Below, piece after piece: positions 1 to 6,600 of a stretch of 6,843 nucleotides of DNA. Source of the stretch: an uncultured Selenomonadaceae bacterium (GTDB lineage: Bacteria; Bacillota; Negativicutes; Selenomonadales; Selenomonadaceae). A program made the position numbers and the translations under genes. Under the pieces are notes generated by a model. The model had not been told where the DNA came from. It searched no databases and was given only the letters and a program-made list of their open reading frames with translations. The stretch lies in assembly GCA_905233325.1 (NCBI GenBank), contig CAJODU010000085.1, positions 1-6,843 on the forward strand, read 5' to 3'. How positions within the stretch are numbered: position 1 is the first letter of the stretch; each line of letters starts with the position of its first letter.

Positions 1-15
1 CTTTTTTTCATAAAA

Positions 16-924
16 TCAATTTATCGTACTACTGTTCCAGAGCTTGCTGCGAAGGACTTTGTAATAATCCTTGTCTTCAAACTTGACAATATGAGCAGTA
101 GTTTTTGCTTTGCGGACGATTATCTCGTCACCGGGCTGAATGTAGAAACTCTCCTGTCCATCAAGGGTTACGATTATATCTTGGTGAGTGTTGGCGACCT
201 CAAGGCGGATCAAATCATTCTCACCGACTACAAGCGGTCTCATTTGAAATGTATGAGCGCAGATTGGCGTCAAGAGTAAGGCTTTAATAGTAGGATTGAG
301 GATAGGACCGCCGGCGGAGAGAGAATAGGCAGTCGAACCCGTTGGTGAGGAGACTATCAAGCCGTCTGCTTTGTAATTCATCAAATGAGTATCGTTGATA
401 TAAAGCCCCAAGTGCAACATACGAGCGACGCCGCCTTTGGAGACTACAACATCATTGATCGCATTGCCAAGATATTTTTCGTTATATTCATTTTTGACAT
501 AAGCACTCAGCAACAGACGATTCTCAATGCGATATTCCCCCAAAAGTATTTTTTCTAAGCGACTTTCCAACTCATTGACTTCAATATCAGCCAAAAAACC
601 AAGTGTGCCTATATTGATACCGCAGACAGGGACTTCCTGACCGGTGAATCTTCGACAAACGCCCAAGAGAGTGCCGTCGCCACCGATAGAGAGTGCCATA
701 TCAACATGGACACGCTCAACACATGGGAGGCCATAATCATCTTTGTGGAATTGCCTCGCGTCACTTGCCGGCATAACCAGCCTGACATCTTTATTCTGAT
801 AGTAATGGAAAATCCTGTCGACTATCTCGCCGGCTCTTCGCTTGCTCTTGTTCGGAAAGACCGCAATCTGCATCATTCCGGCATCTCTACCGAAGACGTT
901 GCCAAAAATATTTTGTCTTGACAT
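16..924 (-). CDS. nadK: NAD kinase (ATP/polyphosphate-NAD kinase)
   Basis: Cytoplasmic enzyme that phosphorylates NAD+ at the 2'-OH of the adenosine ribose to make NADP+. The family signature GGDGT lies at residues 81-85, with D83 the expected catalytic aspartate. The Asn-Asp substrate motif is in AINDVVV (about 155-161). The glycine-rich conserved block GLIVSSPTGSTAYSLSAGGP spans 188-207. The C-terminal beta-rich half (TLDGQ, PGDEI) is complete. Start: ATG 922-924 directly abuts the tlyA stop (TGAATG) and has GAGGAG 12 nt upstream, which is a long spacing. Family members usually begin close to the IAVFPN strand, so the in-frame ATGs at 874-876 or 871-873 (286 or 285 aa) are real alternatives, but their SD is weak. 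It is the last complete gene of the minus-strand operon. Function is secure; only the start is open. Confidence 0.96.
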   Translation of the reverse strand: MSRQNIFGNVFGRDAGMMQIAVFPNKSKRRAGEIVDRIFHYYQNKDVRLVMPASDARQFHKDDYGLPCVERVHVDMALSIGGDGTLLGVCRRFTGQEVPVCGINIGTLGFLADIEVNELESRLEKILLGEYRIENRLLLSAYVKNEYNEKYLGNAINDVVVSKGGVARMLHLGLYINDTHLMNYKADGLIVSSPTGSTAYSLSAGGPILNPTIKALLLTPICAHTFQMRPLVVGENDLIRLEVANTHQDIIVTLDGQESFYIQPGDEIIVRKAKTTAHIVKFEDKDYYKVLRSKLWNSSTIN

Positions 925-1746
925 TCAGCGATCCAGCTCCTCGTGTGCCTCGTTGACGGTTTTGATTATAATATCACTACCTGCCGAAAAATCATCAGTC
1001 GGCACTTTTTTATTTTTCAAGAGTTTTAGCAAGTATTCAATGTTGCCTTCGGGTCCTTTGATTGGTGAGAAAGATAAAGCCGCGACTTTAAAGCCTATAC
1101 CTTCAGCGACTTCCAGAACTCTCTCAATGACGGCAATGTGTATCTTCTTGTCCTTGACTACGCCCTTCTTGCCGACATTCTCACGTCCTGCCTCAAATTG
1201 AGGTTTTATTAATGCAACGACCTCACCATCATCATTGAGCAACTCAAAGGCAACGGGCAGAACTTTATCAAGGGAAATAAAGGCCACGTCGATAGAGGCG
1301 AAATCTAAATCATCATCAATCATATCGCGAGTGACGTGCCTGATGTTGGTGCGCTCCATATTGACGACACGCGGATCCTGCCGCAACTTCCAAGCAAGCT
1401 GCCCATAGCCGACGTCGATTGCATAGACTTTCGCCGCACCGTGCTGGAGCATACAATCAGTAAAACCACCCGTTGATGCACCAATATCTGCGGCAATCTT
1501 CCCATTGAGGTCAATATCAAATTCGTTGATTGCCTTGTTGAGCTTGAGACCGCCGCGACTGACAAAAGGTATATCCTCACCAAGCAGACGAATCTCACTG
1601 TCACGATTCACCAAAGTCCCCGCCTTGTCGATCTTTTTGTCATCAACCAGCACCTTGCCTGTCATAATGATTCTTTTGGCACGCTCGCGGCTATCAAAAA
1701 AATTTCTCTCAACCAGCAATACATCAAGTCTTTCTTTGTTTGACAA
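925..1746 (-). CDS. tlyA: TlyA-family rRNA 2'-O-methyltransferase (S4 + FtsJ-like)
   Basis: SAM-dependent methyltransferase; the characterised mycobacterial TlyA methylates the ribose 2'-OH of cytidines in 16S and 23S rRNA. An N-terminal S4 RNA-binding domain covers about residues 4-60 (RLDVLLVERNFFDSRERAKR). The methyltransferase domain follows, with the SAM loop DIGASTGGFTD at 88-97. A K-D-K-E set is visible: K68 in SRGGLKL, D153 in SIDVAFISL, K181 in LIKPQFE and E237 in GNIEYLL, with spacing like the catalytic tetrad of mycobacterial TlyA. The 273 aa are normal for the family. The start is a TTG (1744-1746) with a perfect AAGGAG (plus-strand CTCCTT 1754-1759) 7 nt upstream. It lies 32 nt after galE and ends exactly where nadK begins, so it is co-transcribed. 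The old name 'hemolysin A' is misleading. The methylated site in this organism is inferred. Confidence 0.95.
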   Translation of the reverse strand: MSNKERLDVLLVERNFFDSRERAKRIIMTGKVLVDDKKIDKAGTLVNRDSEIRLLGEDIPFVSRGGLKLNKAINEFDIDLNGKIAADIGASTGGFTDCMLQHGAAKVYAIDVGYGQLAWKLRQDPRVVNMERTNIRHVTRDMIDDDLDFASIDVAFISLDKVLPVAFELLNDDGEVVALIKPQFEAGRENVGKKGVVKDKKIHIAVIERVLEVAEGIGFKVAALSFSPIKGPEGNIEYLLKLLKNKKVPTDDFSAGSDIIIKTVNEAHEELDR

Positions 1747-1778
1747 AATTACACTCCTTGTTGCTTACAAAAAAGCCG

Positions 1779-2768
1779 TTAATCCTCATAGCCGGCAGGG
1801 TGGCTGCTGTGCCAAGTCCAGGCGGTTCTGATGATTTTCTCAACATCGTCAAACTTCGGAACCCAGCCAAGTATTTTTTTTGCTTTCTCGGCGGAGGCTA
1901 TCAACTTTGCAGGATCGCCGGCACGACGCTCACCCATTTCAACTTTAATATCCTTGCCGGTAACTTTCTTCGCTGCCTCTATCATCTCTTTGACGGAAAA
2001 GCCCTTGCCGCTGCCAAGGTTGAAGATATTACTCTCACCGCCTTTTCGGAGATGTTCCAATGCCAAAATGTGAGCTTCGGCAAGGTCAAGGACGTGTATA
2101 TAATCACGAAGGCAAGTCCCGTCGGGTGTATCGTAGTCGTCACCAAAAATAGTGATGTGGTCACGCTTGCCAAGCGGCACTTGCAGAATCAGAGGGATCA
2201 AATGAGTCTCAGGGTGGTGATCTTCGCCTATCGATCCGTCCTCAAGAGCACCGGCAGCATTGAAATATCTCAAAGAGATGTAACGAATACCATCAGCAAG
2301 ATTGACCCACTTCATCATCTTCTCCATGGTGAGCTTAGTTTCGCCGTAAGTATTTGTCGGGAAAGTACGATCAGTCTCAAGAATTGGCACACGCTCAGGC
2401 TCTCCATAGGTTGCCGCTGTGGAAGAAAAGACAATCTTGTCAACCTTATGCTTGACCATTGATTCAAGCAAAATCTGCATACCGTAGACGTTATTATTGA
2501 AGTAAAGGAGGGGCTTTTGCATACTTTCACCGACGAGAGAGTTGGCTGCAAAGTGAATGACTGCCTCTATCTCGTTTTCGGTGAAGATTTTGTCTAATAT
2601 TTCGTGATTGCGAATATCACCCTCATAAAATTTAGCCTTAGGATTGATTGCACCTCGGTGTCCTGTCTGAAGGTTATCGACAATAACGACCTTTTCGCCC
2701 TTCTCAACAAGCTGATGAACTGTATGAGAGCCGATATATCCGGCACCGCCACAAACTAAAACCGCCAT
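1779..2768 (-). CDS. galE: UDP-glucose 4-epimerase
   Basis: Cytoplasmic extended short-chain dehydrogenase that interconverts UDP-glucose and UDP-galactose using bound NAD+. The N-terminal Rossmann loop GGAGYIG is at residues 7-13, followed by acidic D31 after beta-2 (IVDNLQTG). The catalytic YxxxK is Y141-K145 in NTYGETK. The Ser position of the triad is Thr here (T117 in FSSTAATYG), a common variant in Bacillota enzymes. Further family blocks are LRYFNAAGA (166-174), DYDTPDGTCLRDYIHV (211-226) and the C-terminal RRAGDPAKL (281-289). The 329 aa are full length. The ATG overlaps the upstream cyclase stop by one base (TAATG), and an AGGAG (plus 2780-2784) lies 11 nt upstream inside the cyclase gene, so translational coupling is likely. 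No galK, galT or galM is in view, which favours a role in making UDP-galactose for surface glycans over galactose catabolism (inference). Confidence 0.96.
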   Translation of the reverse strand: MAVLVCGGAGYIGSHTVHQLVEKGEKVVIVDNLQTGHRGAINPKAKFYEGDIRNHEILDKIFTENEIEAVIHFAANSLVGESMQKPLLYFNNNVYGMQILLESMVKHKVDKIVFSSTAATYGEPERVPILETDRTFPTNTYGETKLTMEKMMKWVNLADGIRYISLRYFNAAGALEDGSIGEDHHPETHLIPLILQVPLGKRDHITIFGDDYDTPDGTCLRDYIHVLDLAEAHILALEHLRKGGESNIFNLGSGKGFSVKEMIEAAKKVTGKDIKVEMGERRAGDPAKLIASAEKAKKILGWVPKFDDVEKIIRTAWTWHSSHPAGYED

Positions 2769-4027
2769 TATCCTATTCTCTCCTCTCTTTTCTCTCTTCC
2801 CTCTTCCTGTTCTTGTTCCTTCACCTTTTGGATAATCTCATCTGAAGAATAACGTACAAAACAGGCTTTACCACGCTTTTTGGATTCATAGAGAGCATTG
2901 TCCGCCAGCAGGTAGAGATTCTTGAAATCATAGCCGGTGGAGTCAGTCCCGATACCAATACTGCAGGAGAAGTGTGCCGCATCGCCAATCTCTAATATTG
3001 CAAGCTCATGCAAAATCTCCTTGGATATTTCATCAGGACGTTTAACAGAATATAAAGGCATATCCGGCATAAAGACCATGAACTCATCACCGCCGATTCT
3101 GCCGATTATATCCTTAGTTCGGAAAGCACGAGTCAAAATATGACCAAAAGCCTTCAAAACCTCATCACCAATCTGATGACCATAGCTGTCGTTGACGTGC
3201 TTAAAGTTGTCAAAGTCCAAAATCATCAGAACAGATACAAATTCCGGCTTTTTATTCGCAAGGGCTTTTTTGACCTCTTCCTCAAAGGAACGCTTGTTAT
3301 AAAGACCTGTCAAGAGATCGCGCTTGCTCTTGTCACTGATTTCATAGAACTCTTGACTGAAACGGCTGACATACCACCTTATAAAACCAAACACGGTAAT
3401 GAGAATGACAATCATAATGGCAATCGTAGTTATGATATAATTGTCAATGGAGCTGTCAAAATCCTTGATAGATTGAGAGGCCATCAAGGCACCTACAACA
3501 TTGTTATTGCTCTCCTGCCGAATAGGAATGACATAGGCTTGACATTGCTTGCCGTTGACTTCAACATTCTTACACCAGAGTTGAGTGCCGGTAGCCAGAG
3601 TGAATTTTCTGATATTTTCCAAAGCAGTCGTCTGAATGAACCGCTCACCATGCTCATCTAAGGCAGAAGTCATAATCGCTTCATCACCCAAAAAGAAGGT
3701 AATATCCACGCCTGTCTCCTGTTTTAACTCATCAACAACGAAAGTCTCTTTGGAAACATTGAAATTCATTCCGCGCCAAACATTGCCGTCAGCCTTGAGT
3801 CCATAGTCTCCATAGCCGTGGCTGGTATACAGTGCCAAAGCCGCAAGTGCCGTTGACTTCAAATGCCCCTGCTTTTCTTGATATAAACTGTTTTGGAATT
3901 GAGTAAAACCTACAATCAGGGATATGGTTGCAAAAACGATCAGAGGGATACAATTCGCCAGCAGGAGCTTTGTGCTGTATTTCATAGCATCATTTATTTT
4001 CTTCAGGGTATCCTTCATATCCTTCAT
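2768..4027 (-). CDS. Membrane diguanylate cyclase with Cache-like outer sensor domain
   Basis: Predicted to make c-di-GMP from two GTP. Order: short cytoplasmic N-terminus; TM1 about 20-42; an outer domain about 43-195; TM2 about 196-218; linker; GGDEF domain about 230-395. The outer domain resembles single-Cache sensors (DGNVWRGMNFN, then VDELKQETGVDITFFLGDE with TS after it, then a YVIPIRQESNNNVVGALM strand pair). The active-site motif GGDEF is intact at 312-316, as are DFDNFKHVNDSYGH (271-284) and CSIGIG (355-360). An RxxD inhibitory-site motif (RTKD 303-306) sits exactly five residues before GGDEF, so product inhibition is expected. After about residue 395 comes a highly charged Glu/Lys/Arg/Gln tail encoded by a purine tract. 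Start ATG 4025-4027 has AAGG 7 nt upstream. It follows the binding-protein gene by 4 nt and overlaps galE by 1 nt. Ligand unknown. Confidence 0.92.
   Translation of the reverse strand: MKDMKDTLKKINDAMKYSTKLLLANCIPLIVFATISLIVGFTQFQNSLYQEKQGHLKSTALAALALYTSHGYGDYGLKADGNVWRGMNFNVSKETFVVDELKQETGVDITFFLGDEAIMTSALDEHGERFIQTTALENIRKFTLATGTQLWCKNVEVNGKQCQAYVIPIRQESNNNVVGALMASQSIKDFDSSIDNYIITTIAIMIVILITVFGFIRWYVSRFSQEFYEISDKSKRDLLTGLYNKRSFEEEVKKALANKKPEFVSVLMILDFDNFKHVNDSYGHQIGDEVLKAFGHILTRAFRTKDIIGRIGGDEFMVFMPDMPLYSVKRPDEISKEILHELAILEIGDAAHFSCSIGIGTDSTGYDFKNLYLLADNALYESKKRGKACFVRYSSDEIIQKVKEQEQEEGREKREERIG
2776..2808 (-). repeat. 33-nt homopurine tract at the cyclase 3' end
   Basis: The coding (minus) strand has 33 consecutive purines, within a longer nearly all-purine stretch, just before the cyclase stop and galE start. 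It encodes part of the charged tail (E, G, R, K) and contains several GGAG/GAGG motifs that can act as SD for galE. Confidence 0.8.
4010..4027 (-). repeat. 9-bp tandem duplication at the cyclase start
   Basis: The minus strand reads ATGAAGGAT twice in a row, giving MKDMKD and two in-frame ATGs. The first ATG (4025-4027) has AAGG 7 nt upstream. The second has only an AAGGAT touching it, with no spacing, so the first is preferred. Confidence 0.7.
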
Positions 4028-4031
4028 AATG

Positions 4032-5009
4032 TCACCTTAGGGCATCTTGATATATAATATTCACGCCGGTGTCAATTCTCACGTTTGTATCAGTGTAAGT
4101 GCCGTTGAGTGCCTTGACAGCGATTTCCATACCCTCACGTCCCATGCGTTCAGGATTCTGACGCATTACAGCATGGACAATGCCATCATAGACCAAAGCA
4201 AGGACAGCATCAGAGGTGTCAAAACCGATAACAAGACGCTTGTCACCTGAGGTCTTGAGCTGATCACCGATTGCCAAGGTAGTTCTCTCGTTGGAGCCGA
4301 AATAGGCTATATATTCGGGGTGAGCCGCTATAAAGTCCTTTATTCTCTGCGGATCGTCTTCCATGAAGAAGGTATCATCAAGTTTGAAAGCTGTACCCTC
4401 GAAAACGGAGCGGAATCCCTTAACCCTCAGTGCAGTGCTTGTGACATTTGCCTTATTGACCATCATTCCGATAGTGCCGGAGGTTATACCTGCCTCGTCA
4501 AGAGCCTTCTGCATTACTCTGCCCGCTTCAGCTCCGGCGGCTTCGTTGTCAGTTGCCAAGAAGGCTACATGATCAAAAGTTGCAGCATTGTCAACAAAGA
4601 CGATCTTGATACCGGCGTCCTTTGCCTTTTGAAGTACATCATTGATACCTGTCAAAGAGCTTGAGGCAAGTACAATAGCGTCAACTTTATCATTGATTGC
4701 TTGTTCGATACACACTTTCTGCGATGCGTCCTCGTGAGTATCAGGGCCAATCCACTTGTAATCGACGTCACCCATCTCAGCAACGGCCTCACGACAGCCC
4801 GCATCTATGGAGTGCCAAAAATCGTCCGCCAAATCCATAGTAATCAGATAAATCTTATACTTGCCGGATTTATCGGCACCGTTCGCTGAATCCTTAGCGG
4901 CGGGATTATCAACGACAACAACGTCTTCATTGTCACCGCCGCAGCCAATCATCAAAAATGCCAAAATAACATTCAAGATCACCACTAAATTTAAATAAGT
5001 TCTTTTCAT
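4032..5009 (-). CDS. Periplasmic sugar-binding-type lipoprotein (LacI/RbsB-like fold)
   Basis: A 325-aa type I periplasmic binding protein, sugar-binding class (RbsB-like). Residues 1-22 form a lipoprotein signal peptide (MKR, then a hydrophobic run) ending in MIGC, with C23 the likely lipidated residue. An acidic linker (about 26-49) leads to the mature domain. Typical features are YLITMDLADDFWHSIDAGCREA (about 54-75), IEQAINDKVDAIVLASSS (101-118), the FVDNAA hinge region (138-143), ATDNEAAGAEAGR (152-164), YFGSNERTTLAIG (236-248) and IGFDTSDA (261-268). The true start is ATG 5007-5009: GGAGGGGAG (plus 5017-5025) lies 7 nt upstream. A longer TTG start at 5025-5027 would translate the ribosome binding site itself. 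No ABC transporter genes accompany it. It is first in the operon and next to a cyclase with an outer sensor domain, so a sensory role is inferred. The ligand cannot be read from sequence. Confidence 0.9.
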   Translation of the reverse strand: MKRTYLNLVVILNVILAFLMIGCGGDNEDVVVVDNPAAKDSANGADKSGKYKIYLITMDLADDFWHSIDAGCREAVAEMGDVDYKWIGPDTHEDASQKVCIEQAINDKVDAIVLASSSLTGINDVLQKAKDAGIKIVFVDNAATFDHVAFLATDNEAAGAEAGRVMQKALDEAGITSGTIGMMVNKANVTSTALRVKGFRSVFEGTAFKLDDTFFMEDDPQRIKDFIAAHPEYIAYFGSNERTTLAIGDQLKTSGDKRLVIGFDTSDAVLALVYDGIVHAVMRQNPERMGREGMEIAVKALNGTYTDTNVRIDTGVNIIYQDALR

Positions 5010-5061
5010 ACAAAAACTCCCCTCCAATCCATTTAATAAACGACATCTTCAAATTAACATT

Positions 5062-5090
5062 AGTATATCATCTATCTGAAAATTTAGCAA
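5062..5090 (-). promoter_or_regulatory. Sigma-70/SigA promoter of the binding-protein operon
   Basis: On the minus strand TTGCTA (5090-5085), 17-nt spacer, TATACT (5067-5062). The -35 matches 4 of 6 and the -10 matches 5 of 6. A start near 5055 gives a leader of about 45 nt with the SD at 5017-5025. The weak -35 suggests that an activator helps. Confidence 0.6.
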
Positions 5091-5106
5091 TAGAGGAGAA
5101 AAATTC

Positions 5107-5118
5107 ATATCAAGATAT
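5107..5118. promoter_or_regulatory. Small palindrome upstream of the operon promoter
   Basis: ATATC-AA-GATAT is a perfect 5-bp inverted repeat with a 2-nt centre. It lies 16 bp upstream of the minus-strand -35, just beside the 11-bp array. It could be a half-turn operator or simply AT-rich DNA. Confidence 0.25.
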
Positions 5119-5120
5119 TT

Positions 5121-5164
5121 TTGTGCATAATTTGTGAATTTTATGTGAATAATTTGTTGATACT
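5121..5164. repeat. Four 11-bp direct repeats (OmpR/PhoB-type box array candidate)
   Basis: Units start at 5121, 5132, 5143 and 5154: TTGTGCATAAT, TTGTGAATTTT, ATGTGAATAAT, TTGTTGATACT. Against the consensus TTGTGAATAAT they match 10, 9, 10 and 8 of 11. On the minus strand the cores read TCAACA, TTCACA, TTCACA, TGCACA with 5-nt gaps. A period of one helical turn puts all copies on one DNA face. The array ends 7 nt before the permease -35 and begins 30 nt upstream of the operon -35. The binding protein is not in the window. Confidence 0.6.
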
Positions 5165-5183
5165 TTTATTGTTGACACTTTTG
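5154..5183. repeat. 15-bp tandem repeat overlapping the permease -35
   Basis: TTGTTGATACTTTTA (5154-5168) is followed at once by TTGTTGACACTTTTG (5169-5183); 13 of 15 positions agree. The second copy contains the TTGACA -35 element, and the first contains TTGATA in the same place. It overlaps the last unit of the 11-bp array. Confidence 0.65.
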
Positions 5184-5200
5184 TTGCTCAATGCTACAAT
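5172..5200 (+). promoter_or_regulatory. Sigma-70/SigA promoter of the purine permease
   Basis: TTGACA (5172-5177), 17-nt spacer, TACAAT (5195-5200). The -35 is a perfect match, the -10 matches 5 of 6, and TGC directly before the -10 makes it an extended -10. Transcription would start near 5207, giving a leader of about 68 nt before the TTG start at 5275. Confidence 0.85.
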
Positions 5201-5242
5201 GATGGTGTTATTTTTTTAGTGGAAATATTTGTTACATTAACT

Positions 5243-5254
5243 CCGCTTTTGCGG
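5243..5254 (+). promoter_or_regulatory. Short leader hairpin before the permease SD
   Basis: CCGC-TTTT-GCGG forms a 4-bp G/C stem in an otherwise AT-rich leader, 4 nt before AGAGG (5259-5263). It may keep the ribosome site open or tune initiation. It is too short to be a riboswitch or a terminator. Confidence 0.35.
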
Positions 5255-5274
5255 CAACAGAGGTGTATATTATT

Positions 5275-6588
5275 TTGGATTTATTAGAACGTCTCTTTAA
5301 GATCAGTGAGAAGGGTACGACAGTCCGTACTGAGCTGATTGCAGGTCTCACAACCTTTGTAGCACTATCTTATATCATTTTCGTCAATCCGAATATTCTG
5401 GCTGATGCCGGTGTCCCCAAAGAGGCCGCCATTGCCTCGACAATCTGGATTGCTGCGCTCGCCTCGCTGGTGATGGGAGTTGTTGCCAACTATCCTGTTG
5501 CTCTGGCACCGGGTATGGGTCTCAATGCCTTCTTTGCATATTACGTCTGCGGTGTTCTGGGTCTCCATTGGACGGTCGCCCTCGGTGCAGTCTTCTTCTC
5601 AGGTATCTTGTTCTTGATACTCACAATCGGCGGTATCCGTCAAGCTATCATCAACAGTGTGCCGCAGAATCTCAAGCATGCGATAGGCGTCGGTATCGGA
5701 CTGTTCATCTCCTTCATCGGACTCAAAGGCACGGGAATCATCATCTCCGACCCTGCAACCTTCATAACGCTTGGTCACGTTGGTGAGCCGACAACTCTGC
5801 TTGCCCTCTTTGGTCTGCTGCTGACGGGTGCCCTCATCGCCCTCAATGTTCAAGGTGCAATCCTAATCGGAATCATCATCACGACGGTTATATCAATGGC
5901 ACTCGGTCTCTCACCGTCACCCTCCGGCGTTGGTGATATTTTGAGTACTTCCCTGCCGAGTCTTGAGGCGACTTTTGGCAAGCTGGATATTGCCGGTGCT
6001 TGGAATTACGGTATAGTTTCAATTATCTTCACCTTCACCGTCGTTGAACTCTTTGATAATATGGGAACTCTGATAGGTCTGACTGAGAAGGCCAACCTTG
6101 TCGACAAGGACGGACATATTGAAAACCTTGACAAGGCACTGACGACTGATGCGGTCGGCACGATTGCCAGCTCCATCTTCGGCACGTCAACCGTCACCTC
6201 TTACATTGAGAGTGCGGCAGGTATCGCTGCCGGCGGCAAGACGGGCTTGACTGCTGTCGTGGTTGCGGTGATGTTCCTTGTATCTTTGCTCTTTGCTCCG
6301 TTGATTGGGCTTGTCCCTGCGTTCGCGACTTCACCTTCATTAATTCTGGTTGGTGCAATGATGATGACTTCCATCAAAAATGTGGAGTTTGTGGACTTTA
6401 CGGATGGTTTCCCTGCCTTCCTGACGATTATTATGATGCCGATGACTTCAAGCATTGCGAATGGTTTTGCTTTCGGTTTTGTGAGTTATGTCTTTATGAA
6501 AACCGTCGGCGGCAAAATAAAAGAAATCCACCCTGTGATGTGGGTGGTCAGTGTTGCATTTTTGATAAATCTGTTTATGCGCTCCTGA
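5275..6588 (+). CDS. NCS2-family purine permease (AzgA/PbuG-like)
   Basis: Integral membrane protein of about 13-14 helices, predicted to import a purine base (guanine, hypoxanthine or adenine) with protons. NCS2/AzgA-like marks, numbered from the TTG start: KGTTVRTELIAGLTTF near the N-terminus, PGMGLNAF (about 79-86), VELFDNMGTLIGL (about 257-269), and GTSTVTSYIESAAGIAAGGK (about 303-322) of the substrate region; MTSSIANGFAFGFVSYVF lies near the C-terminus. The 437 aa are family length. Start choice: TTG 5275 is preferred because AGAGGTG (5259-5265) lies 9 nt upstream and the product then begins MDLLERLFKISEKGT, as relatives do. A GTG at 5263 would sit inside that SD. It has its own sigma-70-type promoter and terminator, so it is probably monocistronic. 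It resembles B. subtilis PbuG/PbuO and E. coli AdeP/GhxP; which base is carried cannot be settled here. Confidence 0.93.
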   Translation: MDLLERLFKISEKGTTVRTELIAGLTTFVALSYIIFVNPNILADAGVPKEAAIASTIWIAALASLVMGVVANYPVALAPGMGLNAFFAYYVCGVLGLHWTVALGAVFFSGILFLILTIGGIRQAIINSVPQNLKHAIGVGIGLFISFIGLKGTGIIISDPATFITLGHVGEPTTLLALFGLLLTGALIALNVQGAILIGIIITTVISMALGLSPSPSGVGDILSTSLPSLEATFGKLDIAGAWNYGIVSIIFTFTVVELFDNMGTLIGLTEKANLVDKDGHIENLDKALTTDAVGTIASSIFGTSTVTSYIESAAGIAAGGKTGLTAVVVAVMFLVSLLFAPLIGLVPAFATSPSLILVGAMMMTSIKNVEFVDFTDGFPAFLTIIMMPMTSSIANGFAFGFVSYVFMKTVGGKIKEIHPVMWVVSVAFLINLFMRS

Positions 6589-6600
6589 ATTATAATTATA

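Noticed and set aside
1..11. Start of a further minus-strand gene, ATG at 9-11 reading M-K-K, 4 nt after the nadK stop; argR often follows nadK in Bacillota
   Set aside because: Only three codons are visible and no SD precedes the ATG, so the call would rest on gene order alone.
1740..2462. 240-aa plus-strand open frame antisense to galE
   Set aside because: It mirrors a full-length, well-conserved galE, has no SD and no recognisable domain; it is a shadow frame.
3140..3661. 173-aa plus-strand open frame antisense to the cyclase
   Set aside because: It lies wholly opposite conserved GGDEF, TM2 and Cache-like coding sequence and has no recognisable domain.
5010..5027. TTG start at 5025-5027 for the binding protein
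   Set aside because: The extra six codons are the ribosome binding site GGAGGGGAG itself; ATG 5007-5009 has ideal spacing and starts a normal signal peptide.
5132..5150. CRP-like site from the TGTGAA repeats
   Set aside because: The two TGTGA halves are direct repeats 11 bp apart, not the inverted TGTGA-N6-TCACA that CRP needs.
5207..5274. Purine riboswitch in the permease leader
   Set aside because: The leader is only about 68 nt and shows no three-way-junction core or paired loops; the only structure is a 4-bp hairpin.
5263..5274. GTG start at 5263 for the permease
   Set aside because: It lies within AGAGGTG, which is the SD for the TTG at 5275, and has no SD of its own.
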